From JAXLQL01 sp046331625 (lineage in GTDB: Bacteria; Acidobacteriota; Terriglobia; Bryobacterales; Bryobacteraceae): a DNA stretch of 64,000 bases. Shown here one piece after another: positions 25,037 to 32,749 of this stretch. The notes beneath the pieces were generated by a model that searched no databases, had not been told where the DNA came from, and saw only the letters and a program-made list of their open reading frames with translations. The stretch covers positions 1 through 64,000 of the forward strand of contig JAXLQL010000026.1 of NCBI GenBank assembly GCA_046331625.1, given 5' to 3'. A program made the position numbers and the translations under genes. Position 1 is the first letter of the stretch, and the number at the start of each line of letters is the position of its first letter.

Positions 25037-25991
25037 TCGTGTAACTCTCCTTCGCGCTCTGCTTCGATCCCACCACGCGCCCCGCCGCCTCCGTGCCCTC
25101 AGCCGTGAATCGCCCATCCGGAGTCAGCATCGCCATCGTCGCCGCGATCACATCCCGATACAACCCCGCATCGTCTCCCTTGTGCGAAGCCGGCATCCGT
25201 GCCGCCACTTCGTCCGCCGAGTGCGACATCACCCACGCCCGAGTCTTCCCGATCGCCCGCACGAGCTTCCGCACCTCCTCGCCGTGCCTTGCGATCCAAT
25301 CCGCCCGTGCATAGATCGCCGCCCCCGGATACTGCGCCACGCCATACGTCCGCGCTGCTTGCTCCGCCGTTCGCGTGTCCGCCAGGATCGTCACCTTCCC
25401 GAACCGCTTCTCGAGATGCCGCACAGTGAAGTCGCTCACCACGCCCGCGTCCACCGCACCCCGCTCCATCGCCGCCAGCGCGCGACCGGCGGTCCCGATC
25501 GCCACCGGCTGCACCGAACCCGCCTCTATTCCCTCGCGAGCCAGCCCCTCGCGCGCCAGCACGAAGTTCAGGAACAAATGCGTGGCCGACCCCAGCGAGG
25601 TCACGCCAACTGTCTTCCCCTTCAGATCTTGCACTGCGACCACCCGCGCCTTTGACCCCGGCGAAGCCACCAACGCCACCAGTAGCCCATTCGTCATCGC
25701 CACGAAGCTCCGCAGCCTGGGCGACCCCTCCGGCAACTGCAACGTCTGTTCGTGATAACCCGAGACGACGTCGAGACTGCCGCCCACCAGTGCCTCCAGC
25801 GCCTTCGAACTCCCAGGGAACTCCTCCACTGTCACCGTCAGTCCCTCCGCCTGGAACATCCCCAGGTCCCGCGCCAGGTAGGTCAGCATCTGCGACGGCG
25901 ATTGCTGCGCCGCGATCCCTAGACGCACCTCCGCGGCCGGGCGCGAACAGCCCAGACAAGCCACCAGCAGCACGAGGAGGATCGCGATCAC
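25014..25991 (-). CDS. NMT1/SsuA-like substrate-binding lipoprotein (second paralogue)
   Basis: A 325-residue paralogue of the next gene, starting at GTG 25991 with a lipoprotein signal (Cys15 in LVACLGCS). Shared landmarks are GMFQAEGLTVTVEEFPGSSKALEALVGGSLDVVSGYHE, VAVQDLKGKTVGVTSLGSATHLFLNFVL and RGAVDAGVVSDF. The start is GTG since no ATG lies near the signal sequence. The divergent LysR gene starts 50 bases away, and the gap holds an inverted repeat that suits a LysR operator, so expression is probably LysR-controlled. The C-terminal ESYTNEYIES echoes ECYTNRFVSG of the next gene, showing duplication. Confidence 0.8.
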   Translation of the reverse strand: MIAILLVLLVACLGCSRPAAEVRLGIAAQQSPSQMLTYLARDLGMFQAEGLTVTVEEFPGSSKALEALVGGSLDVVSGYHEQTLQLPEGSPRLRSFVAMTNGLLVALVASPGSKARVVAVQDLKGKTVGVTSLGSATHLFLNFVLAREGLAREGIEAGSVQPVAIGTAGRALAAMERGAVDAGVVSDFTVRHLEKRFGKVTILADTRTAEQAARTYGVAQYPGAAIYARADWIARHGEEVRKLVRAIGKTRAWVMSHSADEVAARMPASHKGDDAGLYRDVIAATMAMLTPDGRFTAEGTEAAGRVVGSKQSAKESYTNEYIESR

Positions 25992-26006
25992 TTTGAATTT
26001 ACCGAC

Positions 26007-26032
26007 CTTATTACGTGTTATTCTACAATAAG
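26007..26032. promoter_or_regulatory. Candidate LysR operator in the divergent intergenic region
   Basis: CTTATT-N14-AATAAG is a 6-bp inverted repeat centred in the 49-base gap between the lipoprotein pair and the LysR gene. The AT-rich sequence stands out and contains T-N11-A spacings typical of LysR binding sites. Confidence 0.5.
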
Positions 26033-26040
26033 CCGCACCT

Positions 26041-26928
26041 ATGGAGCTCCACCCCCTCAAAGTCTTCCTCGCCGTCGCCACCGAGAAGTCCTTCTCGCGC
26101 GCCGCCGAGAAGATGCTCCGCACCCAGCCGGCCATCTCGCTCGCGGTTCAGCGCCTGGAAAACGAGCTCGGCGAAAAGCTCATCGATCGCTCCGCCAAGG
26201 AACTCTTGCTCACCGACGCCGGTCGCATCGTCCTCGAGTACGCCCGCCGCTTCGAGAACCTCGAGCGCGAGCTCGACACCGCCCTCGCCGAACTCCGCGA
26301 CAACTCCTCCGGCCGTCTCATGATAGGAGCAAATGAGTCGACCTCGCTCTATTTGCTCCGGCACATTCAGCAGTATCGGCACCTCTACCCCAAGGTAAAG
26401 GTGCAGATCCGCCGCTGCCTGTCGAGCCGCATCCCATCTCAGTTAGTCGATGGCGACCTCGAACTCGGCATGCTCACCTACGATCCGTCAGACGACCGCC
26501 TCGTCTCGCGCGTCATCTACACCGACCACTTGGCCTTCGTCGTCAGTCCGCAACACCGCTTCGCCGGACGCGGCACGGTCCCGATCGCCGAACTCGGCAT
26601 GGAAACGTTTGTTGCGCACAACGTAGTCTCCCCGTATCGCGACGTGGTGATCAAGACCTTCCAGGCCCACCGTGTTCCGCTCAACATGGATCTCGAGATG
26701 CCCACCGTCGAAACCATCCGCAAGATGGTGCAGCGCAATGAGGGCGTAGCGTTTCTGCCGCGCATGTGCGTGGAGCAGGAACTCGAGCAAGGTACACTCG
26801 AGGAAGTGCGCGTAGACGAATTGAAAGTGGAACGTAACATACGCCTGGTCTATCCGAGCAAACGCGCGCTCAGCCACGCCGCGCGCGCATTTCTCGATTT
26901 GGTACAGAAGAAGCCCGTTGCCGAGTAG
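26041..26928 (+). CDS. LysR-type transcriptional regulator
   Basis: A 295-residue LysR regulator. Residues 1-60 are the winged helix-turn-helix (HPLKVFLAVATEKSFSRAAEKMLRTQPAISLAVQRLENELGEKLIDR), followed by a linker helix and an effector domain of periplasmic-binding fold (GRLMIGANESTSLYLLRHIQQY, GDLELGMLTYDP, PTVETIRKMVQRNEGVAFLPRM). Effector unknown. Divergent from two NMT1-like lipoprotein genes with a palindromic site between, which is the standard arrangement for a LysR protein controlling its neighbours and itself. It is close to the CysB/Cbl type only in general fold. Confidence 0.9.
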   Translation: MELHPLKVFLAVATEKSFSRAAEKMLRTQPAISLAVQRLENELGEKLIDRSAKELLLTDAGRIVLEYARRFENLERELDTALAELRDNSSGRLMIGANESTSLYLLRHIQQYRHLYPKVKVQIRRCLSSRIPSQLVDGDLELGMLTYDPSDDRLVSRVIYTDHLAFVVSPQHRFAGRGTVPIAELGMETFVAHNVVSPYRDVVIKTFQAHRVPLNMDLEMPTVETIRKMVQRNEGVAFLPRMCVEQELEQGTLEEVRVDELKVERNIRLVYPSKRALSHAARAFLDLVQKKPVAE

Positions 26929-26998
26929 CGCCCCCATCTGGGGATACAGACTTTCCCTCCCAGCGCCGATATTATCGAATTCAGGAGAAGTTCCGCCC

Positions 26999-27394
26999 AT
27001 GCATACATTGCTGATCGCCGCGGGTGATGCCCGCCATGGCGACGAGGCGGTTGCTCGCCGCGTCCTCGAGTTGATCGATCCAAAACCCGACGTAAACAAG
27101 CAAGACGTATCGCAATTGTCTGACGGCTTGGCGCGCGACATAGCAGGCGCGCAAACCGTAATGTTCATCGATCCCGCTCACGAGTTGGGTGAGCCTTGGC
27201 TCGAACCCGCCGGCGCCGACTCGCGCACGGGATCCATCGTCAACCTCGCGCGCGCACTCTATCGCTTCCAGGGGGAAGCGTTCGTCTGCTACGTCCCTGG
27301 CCTTGATTTTTCCGAAGGCGCCGAACTGAGTCCGTATGCCGAACAACGGGCGCGACAGGCAGCGGATCTGATCCGCCGCTTCCTCGCAGGCTGA
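26999..27394 (+). CDS. Hydrogenase-maturation-protease-like protein (HycI/HyaD family)
   Basis: A 131-residue protein starting at ATG 26999 after CAGGAGAAG. The opening LLIAAGDARHGDEAVARRVLELI parallels the family motif G-x-G-N-x-x-x-x-D-D/E-G-V, AQTVMFIDPAHELGEP fits the second metal-binding strand, and AELSPYAEQRARQAADLI the C-terminal helix. The family trims the large subunit of [NiFe] hydrogenases after nickel insertion. No hydrogenase gene lies within this window, and several positions differ from active members, so it may act on something else. Following the LysR gene by 70 bases, it may share its transcript. Confidence 0.65.
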   Translation: MHTLLIAAGDARHGDEAVARRVLELIDPKPDVNKQDVSQLSDGLARDIAGAQTVMFIDPAHELGEPWLEPAGADSRTGSIVNLARALYRFQGEAFVCYVPGLDFSEGAELSPYAEQRARQAADLIRRFLAG

Positions 27395-27406
27395 TAGGGC
27401 GAGTCG

Positions 27407-27805
27407 CTACTGCTCGAACTTCTCTTTCAAATCGAGCGCGGTCTCATCCTGACAGCACATACACACGCCGGGCGTGTACGTCCGGATTGAACACACCGCG
27501 CACCAGTAGCTGATCATCAACCGCTTCCCGCCCTCGAGCACGAACAGGCCCTTCTTGTGAATCGGCAAGATGCGGAACTGCCCGCCCGCAACCGTTTCAC
27601 CTACTGCCTCCACTTCCTTGTCCTTCAGCCGCCCGTCCGCCAATACCGATAGCGTTCCCTCATCGCCCGTCAGTTCCACCGCCCCCTGGGCCGAAACCAG
27701 CCGCGCCGGCTTGCCCGTGGTCAGCTTGCCGCGGATCGCGGACCAGCCTTGCTCGGCGCGCACGGACGCCGCCCAGACCACCGCCAATAGTGTACGTCTC
27801 CGCAC
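27407..27805 (-). CDS. Exported Cys-rich hypothetical protein
   Basis: About 132 residues if started at GTG 27805, which places a signal peptide (RRRTLLAVVWAASVRAEQ) at the N-terminus behind a purine-rich GAAGAAGAAACC. An ATG at 27841 adds 12 residues and spoils the signal. The middle is beta-rich (KPARLVSAQGAVELTGDEGTL). The end carries WCAVCSIRTYTPGVCMCCQDE, with five Cys including two CxxC-type pairs, suggesting a metal site or disulfides. I do not recognise the family. Confidence 0.55.
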   Translation of the reverse strand: MRRRTLLAVVWAASVRAEQGWSAIRGKLTTGKPARLVSAQGAVELTGDEGTLSVLADGRLKDKEVEAVGETVAGGQFRILPIHKKGLFVLEGGKRLMISYWCAVCSIRTYTPGVCMCCQDETALDLKEKFEQ

Positions 27806-27926
27806 GGTTTCTTCTTCAGCGTACCAAAACCGCTCCCTCATTGGCCTCGCGAGTTTGACAGCCCTTGCCCAACGTCTGATACACTACCTAGGAACCCCGA
27901 ATGTCAGGAGTCCGTCCCGGCCACGA

Positions 27927-28520
27927 ATGCTGATTCCCAAAGAGTTTGTCGCTTACCTCGCCAGGCAAATCGTTCAGCGGCTGAGCCCACACACTTTGGA
28001 AGCAACCGATCCGGACGCATCCACCGAGGCGATCGCAACCATCGTCACCACTGAGCTCGCCGTCGAAGACAAGCTCAACGATGAAGTCCGCGAACTGCTC
28101 AGCCAGTACGCCGACTACATGCGCCGTGAAGGCGTCTCCTATCAGGAGATGTTCCGCAAGATCAAGAACACGATCATGGCTCAGCGCAAGATCGTGCGCG
28201 CTTCCGGCCGCGACACGGGCGACCCCATGAAGCTCTCCCGCGACAAAATCACCGAGATTTCCCACAAGATCCTCGAGATGACCAAAAAGTCGCGCCTTTT
28301 CCGTGTCAAGAAAGCGCCCAACGACGTGCGCCTCGAAGTGGTCAAAATCTTCACCGAGTTCCTTCAGGTGGAAGAAAAGGTTGACCGCGCCGCCCGCCAG
28401 AAAATCAAGACCCTGAAGAAGGACATCCCCGAAGGCACCGACGAGTGGAGCGTGCTCCATCGCCGCTACTACGCCGAGGAGATGAAGAAGCTCGGTATCG
28501 ACGTCGGCGTCGGAGCATAG
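27927..28520 (+). CDS. Tandem DUF507 protein
   Basis: A 197-residue all-helical protein. Residues 1-90 form one DUF507 unit (MLIPKEFVAYLARQIVQRLS to YQEMFRKIKNTIMAQRKI) and residues 101-195 a second (MKLSRDKITEISHKILEMTKK to LHRRYYAEEMKKLGI). DUF507 proteins are usually about 90 residues. Function unknown, cytoplasmic. ATG at 27927. A long upstream open stretch in this frame is the antisense of the Cys-rich gene and is not coding. Its stop lies seven bases before the ribokinase start, so the two genes probably form an operon. Confidence 0.75.
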   Translation: MLIPKEFVAYLARQIVQRLSPHTLEATDPDASTEAIATIVTTELAVEDKLNDEVRELLSQYADYMRREGVSYQEMFRKIKNTIMAQRKIVRASGRDTGDPMKLSRDKITEISHKILEMTKKSRLFRVKKAPNDVRLEVVKIFTEFLQVEEKVDRAARQKIKTLKKDIPEGTDEWSVLHRRYYAEEMKKLGIDVGVGA

Positions 28521-28527
28521 CCTTCCA

Positions 28528-29448
28528 GTGATCGCGGTTCTGGGTAGTCTCAACATGGACTTCGTGGTCCGTGCGGAGCGCCTCCCCGCCCCCGGCGAAA
28601 CAATCCTCGGGCATACGTTTCAAACACTACCGGGGGGCAAGGGAGCCAATCAGGCTTGTGCAGCCGGAAAGCTAGCGGCGCCTGGAGCAGCGGTCCGCAT
28701 GATCGGATGCACCGGCTACGACATCTTCGGTGATCAGTTGCGAGCCAGCCTCTCCGCCGCGGGAGTCGACGTGAGCGCGGTTCGGTCCACGCGTTCCGCC
28801 CCCACTGGGATTGCCATGATCTGGGTCGACTCGGCCGGCCAGAACTCCATCATCGTCGCACCCGGATCGAATCACGCGCTCCACGCTCGTGACGCCGAGT
28901 CGTTTCGCCCCGCCTTTCGGGGCGCGCGCCACGCGCTGTTCCAACTCGAGACGCCGCTCGACACTGTGGAAGCAGCCATGCGGATCGCCTCTAGCGAAGG
29001 AGCGCAGGTGATCCTCGATCCCGCGCCCGCACAGCCGCTACCTGCTTCTCTGCTCGCTCGGGTGTCCATCCTCACGCCGAACGAAGGTGAGGCGCTGACG
29101 CTCCTTGGCCGCTCTGCTTCGCGTGTGTCACTCGATGAGGCGCCCGAACTCGCCGCTGCGCTGCTTTCGCTCGGACCACGCGCTGTGATCCTCAAGCTCG
29201 GCGACCACGGCTGCTTCTATCGGGATTCCGCCAAGAGCCGCCACGCTCCCGCATTTCGTGTGGACGCCGTGGATACCACAGCCGCTGGCGACACGTTCAA
29301 CGCAGCGCTCGCGGTGGCCTTGAGTGAGGAGTGCGCCATCGAAGACGCGCTACGCTTCGCCAATGCCGCCGCCGCGATCTCCGTCACCCGCCCCGGAGCT
29401 CAGACCTCGGCCCCGTCGCGGAGCGAAGTCGACGCGCTGCTTATCTGA
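28528..29448 (+). CDS. rbsK: Ribokinase (PfkB family)
   Basis: A 306-residue PfkB sugar kinase with a GTG start. Blocks: IAVLGSLNMDFVVRAERLPAPGET, the substrate loop LPGGKGANQACAAGKL, LFQLETPLDTVEAAM, LTPNEGEALTLLG, ILKLGDHGCFYRD, and the catalytic signature VDAVDTTAAGDTFNAALAVAL with the base Asp in A-G-D. The GG-KGANQA loop and NEGEA motif favour ribokinase over fructokinase or adenosine kinase. The GAGD of the family is AAGD here, a mild change. It follows the DUF507 gene by seven bases. No ribose transporter is in sight. Confidence 0.85.
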   Translation: MIAVLGSLNMDFVVRAERLPAPGETILGHTFQTLPGGKGANQACAAGKLAAPGAAVRMIGCTGYDIFGDQLRASLSAAGVDVSAVRSTRSAPTGIAMIWVDSAGQNSIIVAPGSNHALHARDAESFRPAFRGARHALFQLETPLDTVEAAMRIASSEGAQVILDPAPAQPLPASLLARVSILTPNEGEALTLLGRSASRVSLDEAPELAAALLSLGPRAVILKLGDHGCFYRDSAKSRHAPAFRVDAVDTTAAGDTFNAALAVALSEECAIEDALRFANAAAAISVTRPGAQTSAPSRSEVDALLI

Positions 29449-30111
29449 CGCCTTCGATCATCGCAGCGATCTCCGGGTGCCCTCCCTCGACAGCCCACTC
29501 CGCCGCCGTGGACCCGAACCGCACGTCCCGTACCCCACGATCAGCGGCCTCGTTCGAGAACGACGCCACCGTAGCCCGATGCCCATTCATCGCCGGCCAA
29601 TGCAACGCCGTCCCTCCGAACACTCCCTTCGCATCCACGCTCGCTCCACGGTCGAGCAGCAATACGACCACGTTCGCGTGCCCATTCCGGGGCGCGCCAT
29701 AGAGCGCATCAGACGAGACATCGCCGGGCAGATGCGCCGAGTCCGCGGGCCAGTGATCATCCGGCGCCGGCGGTGCTCCTTGCCGGCGATGTCGCGCCAG
29801 GTCCGGACCCGCCTTCAAAAATCCTTCCACGTCCTCGATCCTCCCGAGCGATGCCGCGTGGATGAGTCCGTCCCCCCGCGCCGTCGCACCCCACGATGTC
29901 ATGGCTTCAAGGTCCGCCCCAGCATCCACGAGCAGACCGATGATGCCGCCATGTTCTTCTCCGCGGCCCAAGGGATCGGCGATTTCCCGGCCTCATCGGC
30001 GGCGCGCACGCATCGCGGATCGCGCCGGATCAGCGATGCAGCAAGCACGGGAATCCGATTGTTGCGGCTCGCGCATAAGGTCCGAGGGGGGCGCCAACGG
30101 TAGCTTACCAA
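29441..30111 (-). pseudogene. Degenerate ankyrin-repeat protein gene
   Basis: The first part reads in one frame (IPVLAASLIRRDPRCVRAADE, then AGKSPIPWAAE) and then breaks. After one base shift near 29965 the ankyrin pattern resumes as EEHGGIIGLLVDAGADLEAM and continues through GHANVVVLLLDRGASVDAKG, GGTALHWPAMNGHRATV and GHPEIAAMIEG. One repeat has decayed (SFSNEAADRG where LLLERGADRG is expected). The frame break and worn repeats indicate a pseudogene, though a sequencing error could explain the shift alone. It overlaps the convergent ribokinase end by eight bases. Confidence 0.65.
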
Positions 30112-30330
30112 GCCGGATCGGCGCTACCGGTACTCGGCTTGGCTCCACTGTGGCGATCCCGCAAGCGAGGATCGATGCGCAAAGGGCTGGGAAACACTGC
30201 AGACGGCCATTGGAGTAGCGCCAGCCGAGATCCTTGGCCGCCAGCCGTGAAATAGACCATCCGCCAACGCCGCGACCGGGCACGGGGAGCGAACGGGCCC
30301 TCTCGGACCGGTTCGAACAGTGCACGATTC

Positions 30331-30403
30331 GTTGCGGCCCGCTCAAACAACTCTTTAAAGATACGTTTCAAACATTCCGATAGATGTGTGTCCGCACGCA
30401 AAT
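30331..30403 (+). repeat. Third copy of the nuclease leader element
   Basis: Matches the minus-strand reading of 1181-1260: AAGATACGTTTCAAACATTC, CGATAGATGTGTGTCCGCACGCAAAT, including the start codon and first codons of the decayed nuclease copy. It diverges by scattered substitutions upstream. Confidence 0.7.
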
Positions 30404-30810
30404 GCTCCTTGCCCTCGCCGCTCACGCCCTACTCGCTCAGCCGGACCGCTTTGGCTTTCCCGCCTGTGAACTCCCCGGCCCGGAACTGGCCATTCACTCC
30501 CGAGCGTCTGAACGGTCAGGCGCAACGCCGCGCCACTTCCGCCGGGAGAGCGCCCTCGCGCAATCAGGAGCCTCCGATTCCGGCCACCGCAACTCGCCCC
30601 GCGGCTGACATGGCTTGGAGCGAAGACGCGATTCGCGATTCCTTCCTGCTCTCCAACGCAGTGCCGCAGAACGCCGCGCTCAATTCGGGAAAATGGCGCG
30701 TGATCGAAACCGCCGTGCGCAAGGTCGCCGCCGGCGCTGACTTCGTCCTCGTCTTCACCGGACCGCGCTTTCGCTCTGACGATGCGCGCATCGGAGCCAA
30801 CCAGGCCGCC
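30384..30810 (+). pseudogene. Decayed second copy of the EndoG-like nuclease
   Basis: The signal region (MCVRTQMLLALAAHALLAQP, then DRFGFPACELPGPELA) reads in one frame. An internal deletion and frame change follow, then TPERLNGQAQR and, after loss of the RGHLV block with the catalytic His, PAADMAWSEDAIRDSFLLSN, AVPQNAALNSGKWRVIETAV and FVLVFTGPRFRSDDARIGAN. Similarity to the gene at 229-1200 then stops. With the active site gone and the frame broken it cannot make a working enzyme. Lies in a decayed stretch with the ankyrin pseudogene. Confidence 0.8.
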
Positions 30811-31063
30811 GCTTGGATGCCCCGGCAGCGCCAGCAGGCAGTGCTTTTCGAGGCAGAGTGCGTCGTGCAAGAAGGCCGCCGCGTGTAGCCGCACGCCTGC
30901 CCCAGAGCAGCGAATCACCAGAGCCTGCGCCTCCGGAATCGAGTGCTCCAGCACGCCGGAAGACGACGGGCATCGACTACGCCTTCGGGCCCTGATCCTG
31001 CCCCGGAGTTCTTCGGGCCCGGTCTCGCATAAGGGGCAGGCCCTGCCGCGTTATCATCGGCGG

Positions 31064-32020
31064 ATGGCGGTTACTCGTAGACGGATACTGGCGTTCGCCG
31101 GGGCCGCCGCCTCGTGTGGGAAGCGCGCAACCGGAATCCCGGTACGCGTGGCTCTGTTCCGCGGCGAGGAGTTCACGCCGCTCTGCAAGGCGCTCGACTA
31201 CTTTTCCGCGGAAGGGCTCGACGCCGATGTCGCGGAGCTGCAATCGAGTTCCAAAGCGATGCAGGCGATGTTCGGCGGGAGCACGGATGTGGTCGCCGGC
31301 GGCTATGACCACGCGATCCGGCTCGCGGCGGAAGGACGTAAGTCGCGGTCGTTTTTGGTGATGACGACGCGGTCGCCGTTGGGCCTGGTGGCCTCGCCGA
31401 AGTCGCCGCGAATCCGCCGCATCGAAGACCTCGAGGGCGCGACGGTCGGCATTTCCGCGTATGGATCGAGCGGTCACCATTTCGTGGTCTACCTTTTGCG
31501 CAAGCGCGGCCTGTCAGAGAAGGACGTGAAGTTCACCGCGACCGGCGGCGGACACACGGTTACTGTCGCGAGCATCGAACACGGTGAACTGGACGCCATC
31601 GTGACGCTGCCGGCATCACTGGCCATTCTTCGCGCCCGCTATCCTTCGATCGCGATTCTCGCCAATGGCGCAACGGTGGAAGGCACGCGTGAGATCTTCG
31701 GCGTGGACCGCTATCCCGGCATCTGTCTGATGGCTCGTGGCGAGTGGATCGCGGCGAACGGGGAAGCCGTGGCGCGGCTGCGCCGGGCGATGCTGCGAAC
31801 GCTCGATTGGGTCCGCACACACTCGGCGGAGGAGTTGCTCGCCAAGTTGCGGAATCGCCCGGCCGAGCCGGGCGAGATCGAGGGGCTGCGCGAGGCGATC
31901 GCGATTTGTTCCGTGGATGGGAGGATGCCGCCCGGTGGTCCTGAGGCCGTGCGCGATATGTTGGCAGCGAGCGTGCCCGAGGTGAGGAACGTGGACCTCG
32001 CGGAAACGTTCTCTGATTGA
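31064..32020 (+). CDS. NMT1/SsuA-like substrate-binding protein (third paralogue)
   Basis: A 318-residue protein related to the pair at 24-26 kb. It starts with TRRRILAFAGAAASC, a twin-arginine-like or lipoprotein signal with Cys18. Landmarks: DYFSAEGLDADVAELQSSSKAMQAMFGGSTDVVAGGYDHAIRLA, RIEDLEGATVGISAYGSSGHHFVVYLL, and EHGELDAIVTLPASLAIL. The fold matches sulfonate- or thiamine-precursor-binding proteins, ligand unknown. No transporter partner is adjacent. ATG at 31064 is preferred. The frame is open upstream through pseudogene debris without similarity. It is convergent with the VapC gene, 22 bases away. Confidence 0.75.
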   Translation: MAVTRRRILAFAGAAASCGKRATGIPVRVALFRGEEFTPLCKALDYFSAEGLDADVAELQSSSKAMQAMFGGSTDVVAGGYDHAIRLAAEGRKSRSFLVMTTRSPLGLVASPKSPRIRRIEDLEGATVGISAYGSSGHHFVVYLLRKRGLSEKDVKFTATGGGHTVTVASIEHGELDAIVTLPASLAILRARYPSIAILANGATVEGTREIFGVDRYPGICLMARGEWIAANGEAVARLRRAMLRTLDWVRTHSAEELLAKLRNRPAEPGEIEGLREAIAICSVDGRMPPGGPEAVRDMLAASVPEVRNVDLAETFSD

Positions 32021-32042
32021 GGCAAGCCGTGCCACCCGTCAA

Positions 32043-32426
32043 TCACCACACTGCATTGCGATAGTGCGAACGAATGGTCTCGTCGGCGGTCACCAAAGGC
32101 GACTGGCCGTTGGCCTTGGCGTGGGCCACGATGATGCGATCGAAAGGATCGCTTGTCCAATCGAACTGGGTGGCCGCATGAGCGACAGCGGGAAAGGAAA
32201 ACGGGCACAGCACGACATCGAGCGTCGATCTCAGATTCGCGTACAGAGACGCCGCGCCTTGCCGAATTCGACCTCTGCGATGCAGATAGTCGAACTCGAG
32301 ATAAACCATCGGCGAGATGCGAATTTCCGATGCCTCGATCACTTTCTTTGACGCACGGGTCAGTTTGTGACCAAGCCCATCGTGCAGCCACACTGCGACG
32401 TGCGTATCGAGATAACAAATACTCAA
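32043..32426 (-). CDS. vapC: VapC-type PIN-domain toxin
   Basis: A 127-residue PIN domain ribonuclease. Acidic active-site residues are visible: Asp in CYLDTHVAVW, Glu in ISPMVYLEFDYL, and Asp residues in WTSDPFDRIIVAHAKANGQSPLVTADETI. VapC toxins cleave tRNA or rRNA when freed from antitoxin. The start is a TTG whose last bases overlap the antitoxin stop (TTGA, four bases). It is the second gene of an antitoxin-toxin operon under the inverted-repeat operator at 32670-32722. Complete by length. Confidence 0.9.
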   Translation of the reverse strand: MSICYLDTHVAVWLHDGLGHKLTRASKKVIEASEIRISPMVYLEFDYLHRRGRIRQGAASLYANLRSTLDVVLCPFSFPAVAHAATQFDWTSDPFDRIIVAHAKANGQSPLVTADETIRSHYRNAVW

Positions 32427-32668
32427 AGCCGTTTGTCCTCTTCGGCCCAGTGGGACTCGAGCGAGTCCATCAACTCGCTATCGGATTCCACGATGCTGTC
32501 GGGATCAACGATAAGCGCGTTACGGCGAACGAGGCGAGCCAGTTTGGACCCCGCCGGCTCGGCGGTCAGGCGCAGCCGAGCCCCCTTGTAGTCGATGACG
32601 ATCACTTCGCCTTCGATCGCTTGGTCAAGGGATTGAAACAGAGTGCGGCGAAACTCGGTTGCCTTCAT
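32423..32668 (-). CDS. Phd/YefM-type antitoxin partner of VapC
   Basis: An 81-residue protein, MKATEFRRTLFQSLDQAIEG, then EVIVIDYKGARLRLTAEP, the pattern of the Phd/YefM fold, in which an N-terminal domain binds DNA. The acidic C-terminal part (SDSELMDSLESHWAEEDKRL) is the expected toxin-binding tail. ATG at 32668 lies two bases from a perfect 14-bp inverted repeat, so the protein likely represses its own operon with VapC as co-repressor. An in-frame ATG at 32716 would place the operator inside the gene and is rejected. Confidence 0.8.
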   Translation of the reverse strand: MKATEFRRTLFQSLDQAIEGEVIVIDYKGARLRLTAEPAGSKLARLVRRNALIVDPDSIVESDSELMDSLESHWAEEDKRL

Positions 32669-32669
32669 A

Positions 32670-32722
32670 CTTCGAGTGTACATCAAGAGCGTACATCTTT
32701 TGCCATTCATGTACACTCGAAG
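32670..32722 (-). promoter_or_regulatory. Toxin-antitoxin operator, perfect 14-bp inverted repeat
   Basis: CTTCGAGTGTACAT (32670-32683) and ATGTACACTCGAAG (32709-32722) are perfect inverted arms with a 25-base spacer that contains a third CGTACAT half-site at 32690-32696. Position, immediately upstream of the antitoxin ATG, fits autoregulation. Confidence 0.8.
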
Positions 32723-32749
32723 ATTTTCTCGAGCAGCCGGACGATGCTG

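Noticed and set aside
30105..30954. Minus-strand open frames across the decayed nuclease copy
   Set aside because: Antisense to the pseudogene with no independent similarity, apart from the short leader peptide mentioned in the findings.
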